Shown here: positions 7,549-11,023 of the stretch, in pieces
Layout of the letters: the number at the start of each line of letters is the position of its first letter
Position numbering within the stretch: the first letter of the stretch is position 1
NCBI GenBank assembly: GCA_049325575.1
Contig: JBMOLK010000178.1
Location: 1-11,023 of the forward strand
DNA: 11,023 nucleotides
DNA from: JBMOLK01 sp049325575
GTDB taxonomy: Bacteria; Bacillota; Clostridia; Acetivibrionales; Acetivibrionaceae
Direction of reading: 5' to 3'
Position numbers and translations under genes: made by a program
The notes under the pieces: model-generated
Told to the model about the DNA's origin: nothing
The model's database searches: none
The model's input: the letters and a program-made list of their open reading frames with translations, nothing else

Positions 7549-8638
7549 GATGCCTGTATTCTGCTATTAGAAGATCAACCATTCTACCGTAGCTTCTGAC
7601 TCCGTCTTTTTGCATGTTGGCTTTAAGGTAGGTATTGTTTACTGAAGACGAAATCTCTTGCACGGGAGTCTCGTATTTTTGCCAGTACTTTCTTATAGCT
7701 TTAAGATCTCTAACAACGCCTTCACTATAATTCTTGCTCAACTCAAGATATTTATCCCGGTCATACTTGTATAGGGCATTGGTGGCATATGTCATGGCCA
7801 TAAGGGTCCCGGAGTACCGGAAGTCTTCATCAGGGTGATACTTGCAGGCAAGATATGCTATATAGTTGGCCTCATCTTCTCTTGAAAAACCTTTTTGATG
7901 AGCCACTTCGTGGCACGTTGTAAAAGGGAGTGAAGAGTGTGGGATCGATATATTAACATTTGCTTCACCTGTAAATGGAAAATATACACCTTCAATACCA
8001 AGGTACGACATTACTTCAGAGAGTAATACACCTTTAGGCCTGCCATAATTACCGTAAAGTGCAGGATAAACATCATCAACTCTTTCATAACCCTTGTACG
8101 CACGTTTAAGTGTAGTATTAGTATCAGTAGACAGCTTCATCACGCCGTTATCATTTTCCTCAACCGATTTTCTAAGTTCATTTGCGCTGCTTACCAAGCT
8201 TTTACATACTTCTGCCAGCTCTGCCGCAGAAGCAGGCTGTGTATTATAATTTACTATTTGTGAAAAAGGCAGTCTCTGATAATTGATACCCCACAGGATA
8301 ACAAAAGAAAAGTATATTATGCTTATTGCGGCAAGTGCATTGACTAAGGCCGCAGATAGTAACGGTACTATCCTGGAAGGAGTCTTTACAGCTTTTACCA
8401 CTGTTTGAACGAGTTTTAAAAGTATAAATATAATAGCCGATATAACCAGTACTTCTCCCACCGATACAGGTATAAATCCTGTAATAAGGCTGAAAAATCT
8501 TGCGATTATCCTGTATATACCTTGTGAATAAATGCTTTCTGCAAGATTTGAAGAAGTTGATGAAAAATATAGGAGTAAATACCCAAAGGGTATCAGAAGT
8601 ATTAAGCTTAACTTTTTTAAGATCTTTTTAAGTTTCAT
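7532..8638 (-). CDS. DUF3810 family membrane protein, putative zinc metalloprotease
   Basis: A 368-residue protein from the chosen ATG. The N-terminal part is membrane-embedded: residues 1-27 (MKLKKILKKLSLILLIPFG, lysines then hydrophobic), about 58-80, and about 94-117, the last running into WGINYQRLPF, a DUF3810 hallmark. A soluble domain follows, with HEVAHQ (243-248) and EDEANYIAYLAC just after it. HExxH is a zinc-protease signature; E254 or E256 could be the third ligand. The substrate is unknown and proteolytic activity is not shown for the family as far as I know. It is the last gene of the clpA-aat operon, 86 bases after aat. An in-frame TTG at 8728 overlapping the aat stop would add 30 residues (GGGAA lies five bases before it). 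I prefer ATG 8638 because the Lys-rich hydrophobic start fits a membrane protein, although its SD (GGTG, six bases upstream) is weak. Confidence 0.85.
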   Translation of the reverse strand: MKLKKILKKLSLILLIPFGYLLLYFSSTSSNLAESIYSQGIYRIIARFFSLITGFIPVSVGEVLVISAIIFILLKLVQTVVKAVKTPSRIVPLLSAALVNALAAISIIYFSFVILWGINYQRLPFSQIVNYNTQPASAAELAEVCKSLVSSANELRKSVEENDNGVMKLSTDTNTTLKRAYKGYERVDDVYPALYGNYGRPKGVLLSEVMSYLGIEGVYFPFTGEANVNISIPHSSLPFTTCHEVAHQKGFSREDEANYIAYLACKYHPDEDFRYSGTLMAMTYATNALYKYDRDKYLELSKNYSEGVVRDLKAIRKYWQKYETPVQEISSSVNNTYLKANMQKDGVRSYGRMVDLLIAEYRHQKGAN

Positions 8639-8724
8639 ATACCGCACCAGCTTTCCGATACTTAATTTAAAGAGATAGAACTGAAAAACCAAGAAGCCTC
8701 TTTCACAGCTTGAAAATAAACAAT

Positions 8725-9399
8725 TCAAAATGATTCCCAGCTGCCTCTTAGGGTCTTATATCTTAGACCTTTTTCAAGGTAGCATAGGAAGGTATCTCTA
8801 GGAACATTTATTGCACCCAAGGATTCAAGGTGTTTGGTGTAGACCTGACAGTCTATAAGTACAAACTCTTTTTCAACCAGTTTTTGAGAAAGTGTTATAA
8901 AGGCTGTTTTTGAAGCATTATCCATAATAGAGAACATAGATTCACCAAAAAAACATTTTCCCAGTGAAACACCGTAAAGACCTCCAACAAGTGTATCCTC
9001 AAACCAGGTTTCAACAGAGTGTGCAAACCCCAATTTATGAAGATTACAGTAGCTTTCTATCATTTCATTGGTAATCCAGGTATTGCTGCTTCTAAGCCTT
9101 GAGCACATGGTAATTACATCTCTGAAAGAAGTATCAAAAGTAACCCTGTAAAGATTTTTCCTAAGGCATTTCTGCATGGACTTTGAAACATAAACGTTTT
9201 TGGGAAAAAGTATGAACCTTGGGTCAGGTGACCACCATATTATAGGTTCATCCTCTGAAAACCAGGGGAAAATTCCATTGCTGTAAGCAAGAAGAAGACG
9301 CTCTGTCGAGAGGTCTCCTCCAATAGCTAACATACCATCCTCATTTGAAAGTGAAGGATGCGGAAACAATAAGTCCTTTGTCAGTCTAAAAATAGGCAT
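8725..9399 (-). CDS. aat: Leucyl/phenylalanyl-tRNA--protein transferase
   Basis: A 224-residue protein, close to the 234 residues of E. coli Aat. This cytosolic enzyme transfers Leu or Phe from aminoacyl-tRNA to proteins with N-terminal Lys or Arg, creating N-degrons that ClpS passes to ClpAP. Family motifs are all in order: LAIGGDLSTERLLLAYSNG (24-42), GIFPWFSEDEPIIWWSPDPR split as GIFPWF (42-47) and WWSPDPR (55-61), HSVETW (127-132), GGLYGVSLGKCFFGESMF (139-156), and LIDCQ (181-185). D183 and Q185 correspond to the E. coli catalytic pair D186/Q188, so the enzyme should be active. ATG 9399 is chosen over a TTG one codon upstream because AGGTGA lies seven bases before it. It follows clpA by 13 bases, with its SD directly after the clpA stop. 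The gene and its neighbour clpA support each other's function. Confidence 0.97.
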   Translation of the reverse strand: MPIFRLTKDLLFPHPSLSNEDGMLAIGGDLSTERLLLAYSNGIFPWFSEDEPIIWWSPDPRFILFPKNVYVSKSMQKCLRKNLYRVTFDTSFRDVITMCSRLRSSNTWITNEMIESYCNLHKLGFAHSVETWFEDTLVGGLYGVSLGKCFFGESMFSIMDNASKTAFITLSQKLVEKEFVLIDCQVYTKHLESLGAINVPRDTFLCYLEKGLRYKTLRGSWESF

Positions 9400-9406
9400 C
9401 AATCTA

Positions 9407-9415
9407 TCACCTTTA
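9407..9415 (-). promoter_or_regulatory. aat ribosome binding site adjoining the clpA stop
   Basis: On the - strand TAA (the clpA stop, 9415-9413) runs directly into AGGTGA (9412-9407), followed by seven bases and the aat ATG. Ribosomes finishing clpA would clear or re-use this site, so translation of aat is probably coupled to clpA. Confidence 0.7.
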
Positions 9416-11023
9416 CAGCTTTTTACTTATTTTAACCTCACCATCAATAATATCTATTACTGCAGTTCCACCTTTAGAAAGCTCACCGAATAAAACCTCA
9501 TCCACGAAATAGGTCTTTATTTTGTCCTGTACTATTCTTAAAATTTCACGTGCACCATAAATGGAAGAAAGACCTTTTTCAGCCAGCCACTTATAGCATT
9601 TTCTTGTTACCCTAAGTTTTATATTTTTAGCCTTAAGCTTTTCTTCAAACTTTCTTACAGCTTTCTTAGCTATAAGAAGAGCCATATCTTCGTTAATGTG
9701 ATTAAATACTACAATATCGTCCAGCCTGTTTCTGAACTCTGGTGAAAATATACGTTCAACTTCCTTGGTTATAGTACCTTTATCAATGCTTCTCTTATCA
9801 AACCCTATCATAGTCCTTCCAACTTCCCTTGCTCCTGCATTGGAAGTCATTATTAATACGGTATTTCTAAAATCAGCCTTTTTGCCGTTGTTATCCGTAA
9901 GAGTAGCATAGTCCATAATCTGAAGAAGCACATTAAAAATATCAGGGTGTGCTTTTTCAATTTCATCAAGAAGCAGCACACAATAAGGGGTCTTTCTTAT
10001 TGCGTCCGTTAAAAGACCACCTTCCTCATAGCCAACATAGCCTGGAGGTGCACCGATAAGTCTTGCAACTGTATGCTTTTCCTGGTATTCACTCATGTCA
10101 AACCTTATAATAGGAATGTCAAGGGCTGAGGACAGCTGCCTTGAAAGCTCCGTTTTACCGACTCCTGTAGGCCCTACGAAGAGAAGTGAAGCCACGGGTT
10201 TTTCGTTTTCGTTAAACCCGGCTCTGGATCTCTTTATAGCTCTTACAACAGTATCAACAGCATTATCTTGCCCGAATATTTCAGATTTAAGTCTAATATC
10301 CAGATCCTTAAGCTTGGCAATTTCATTACGTGAAACACTTTGCTCCGGAATTCTGGCAATTGAAGAAACTGTGCGCTCAATATCCTTTTCCTTAATAGTG
10401 ATTACCTTTTCTTCATTTGATGAGTGAAGCCTTACATATGCACCGGTCTCATCAATAACATCTATTGCCTTATCAGGAAGATGTCTGTCCTGGATGTATT
10501 TTGCCGAGAGCTCTGCCGCAAGATGAAGCGCCTCGTCAGTGTATTTAACTCTATGAAAATCCTCATATTTTTCCTTAAGACCGGCAAGAATTTTATAAGT
10601 GTCTTCAATTGAAGGCTCGGTAACATCAATCTTCTGAAATCTTCTTGACAGTGCCCGGTCCTTTTCAAAGTACTTTTTGTATTCTTCATAGGTGGTAGAA
10701 CCTATAAAACGCAAGATACCCTGTGTAAGGAAGGGCTTTATTATATTGGACGCATCCATTGCCCCGTCAGAGACAGCACCAGCTCCAACAATTGTATGAA
10801 TTTCATCTATATAGACAATAGCTTTTTCCTGACTTTGAATTTCATTGAGTACCTTTTTGATACGCTCTTCAAAATCGCCCCTGTATTTTGTTCCGGCTAC
10901 CAGACTCCCCATATCAAGGTAATAAATTTTACTGCCTTTAAGAGCTTTAGGAACCTTATTTTCTACGATCATTCTGGCCAGACCTTCAGTTATGGCAGTT
11001 TTACCTACACCAGGATCACCCAC
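9413..11023 (-). CDS. clpA: ATP-dependent Clp protease ATP-binding subunit ClpA, 5' end missing
   Basis: 537 codons are visible; the N-terminal ClpS-binding domain is cut off at the window edge, which falls in the first Walker A. Residues are numbered from the first visible codon (a Val GTG, not the start). D1 has GDPGVGKT (2-9), pore loop KYRGD (46-50), Walker B IVYIDEIH (69-76) and Arg region RALSRRFQ (123-130). D2 has GPTGVGKT (284-291), pore loop GYVG (328-331), Walker B VLLLDEIEK (349-357) and Arg finger region FRNRLDD (430-436). The IGF tripeptide (406-408) in the loop after TSNAGARE is the ClpP-docking site. D1 and D2 are joined without a ClpB-type middle domain or the ClpC-type insertion, and the sequence follows E. 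coli ClpA closely (RIPEQSVS; E. coli RIPEKSVS), so ClpA rather than ClpB or ClpC. It unfolds substrates into ClpP. First visible gene of the operon with aat; clpS is expected just upstream, outside the window. Confidence 0.95.
   Translation of the reverse strand: MGDPGVGKTAITEGLARMIVENKVPKALKGSKIYYLDMGSLVAGTKYRGDFEERIKKVLNEIQSQEKAIVYIDEIHTIVGAGAVSDGAMDASNIIKPFLTQGILRFIGSTTYEEYKKYFEKDRALSRRFQKIDVTEPSIEDTYKILAGLKEKYEDFHRVKYTDEALHLAAELSAKYIQDRHLPDKAIDVIDETGAYVRLHSSNEEKVITIKEKDIERTVSSIARIPEQSVSRNEIAKLKDLDIRLKSEIFGQDNAVDTVVRAIKRSRAGFNENEKPVASLLFVGPTGVGKTELSRQLSSALDIPIIRFDMSEYQEKHTVARLIGAPPGYVGYEEGGLLTDAIRKTPYCVLLLDEIEKAHPDIFNVLLQIMDYATLTDNNGKKADFRNTVLIMTSNAGAREVGRTMIGFDKRSIDKGTITKEVERIFSPEFRNRLDDIVVFNHINEDMALLIAKKAVRKFEEKLKAKNIKLRVTRKCYKWLAEKGLSSIYGAREILRIVQDKIKTYFVDEVLFGELSKGGTAVIDIIDGEVKISKKL

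Noticed and set aside
9400..9402. TTG as the aat start
   Set aside because: It lies only four bases from the SD, while the ATG directly after it has a seven-base spacing and matches the usual MPIFRL-like start.
10095..10612. Open frames on the + strand opposite clpA
   Set aside because: They are antisense to a clearly conserved AAA+ protein, lack a plausible SD, and their translations resemble no family.
9413..11023. ClpC or ClpB as the identity of the right-edge ATPase
   Set aside because: There is no middle coiled-coil domain between the two ATPase modules, and the IGF loop and the RIPEQSVS linker fit ClpA; ClpB also lacks the ClpP-docking loop.
1..11023. CRISPR array, tRNA/rRNA gene, insertion sequence or phage genes
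   Set aside because: No regularly spaced repeats, cloverleaf-like segments, transposase motifs or terminal repeats were seen; gaps between genes are all under 250 bases.

Overview
The window looks like chromosomal DNA from a low-GC, probably anaerobic Firmicute of the class Clostridia (Ruminiclostridium/Acetivibrio-like; this is inferred). The grounds are A/T-rich intergenic regions, strong G-rich ribosome binding sites, consensus sigma-A-type promoters, and protein sequences that read as clostridial members of their families. There is no sign of a phage, insertion sequence, CRISPR array, tRNA or rRNA. All genes shown appear intact except the two cut by the window edges.

Left part, + strand (1-4960): the C-terminal ~1,650 residues of a very large cyclic beta-1,2-glucan synthase-type protein (ChvB/NdvB/Cgs family). 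The visible part holds a glucoamylase-like (GH189-type) transglycosylation domain followed by a two-sandwich GH94 phosphorylase-like module. The membrane-bound GT84 glycosyltransferase part should lie left of the window. Two stacked hairpins follow its stop codon.

Middle, + strand (about 5030-7501): two single-gene units, each with its own recognisable promoter and strong SD. The first is a DUF2207-family membrane protein that has a signal peptide but almost none of the family's usual extracellular N-terminal domain. Its promoter and SD flank an inverted repeat. The second is a polytopic membrane protein of unknown function. A rho-independent terminator at 7521-7548 ends this side.

Right part, - strand (7532-11023): an apparent three-gene operon read right to left: clpA (5' end cut by the window edge), aat, and a DUF3810 membrane protein with an HExxH metalloprotease motif. 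Aat attaches Leu/Phe to proteins with N-terminal Lys/Arg. ClpA is the unfoldase that, with ClpS and ClpP, destroys such proteins. The pair is therefore a bacterial N-degron module, and clpS is predicted just beyond the right edge. The aat SD abuts the clpA stop codon, suggesting translational coupling. The DUF3810 stop codon lies in the loop of the shared convergent terminator.

The most interesting points are the N-degron module in a clostridium with a putative membrane zinc protease attached, the DUF2207 protein without its ectodomain, and a cyclic-glucan synthase in an organism that probably has no classical periplasm. I saw no clearly new defence or mobile system.
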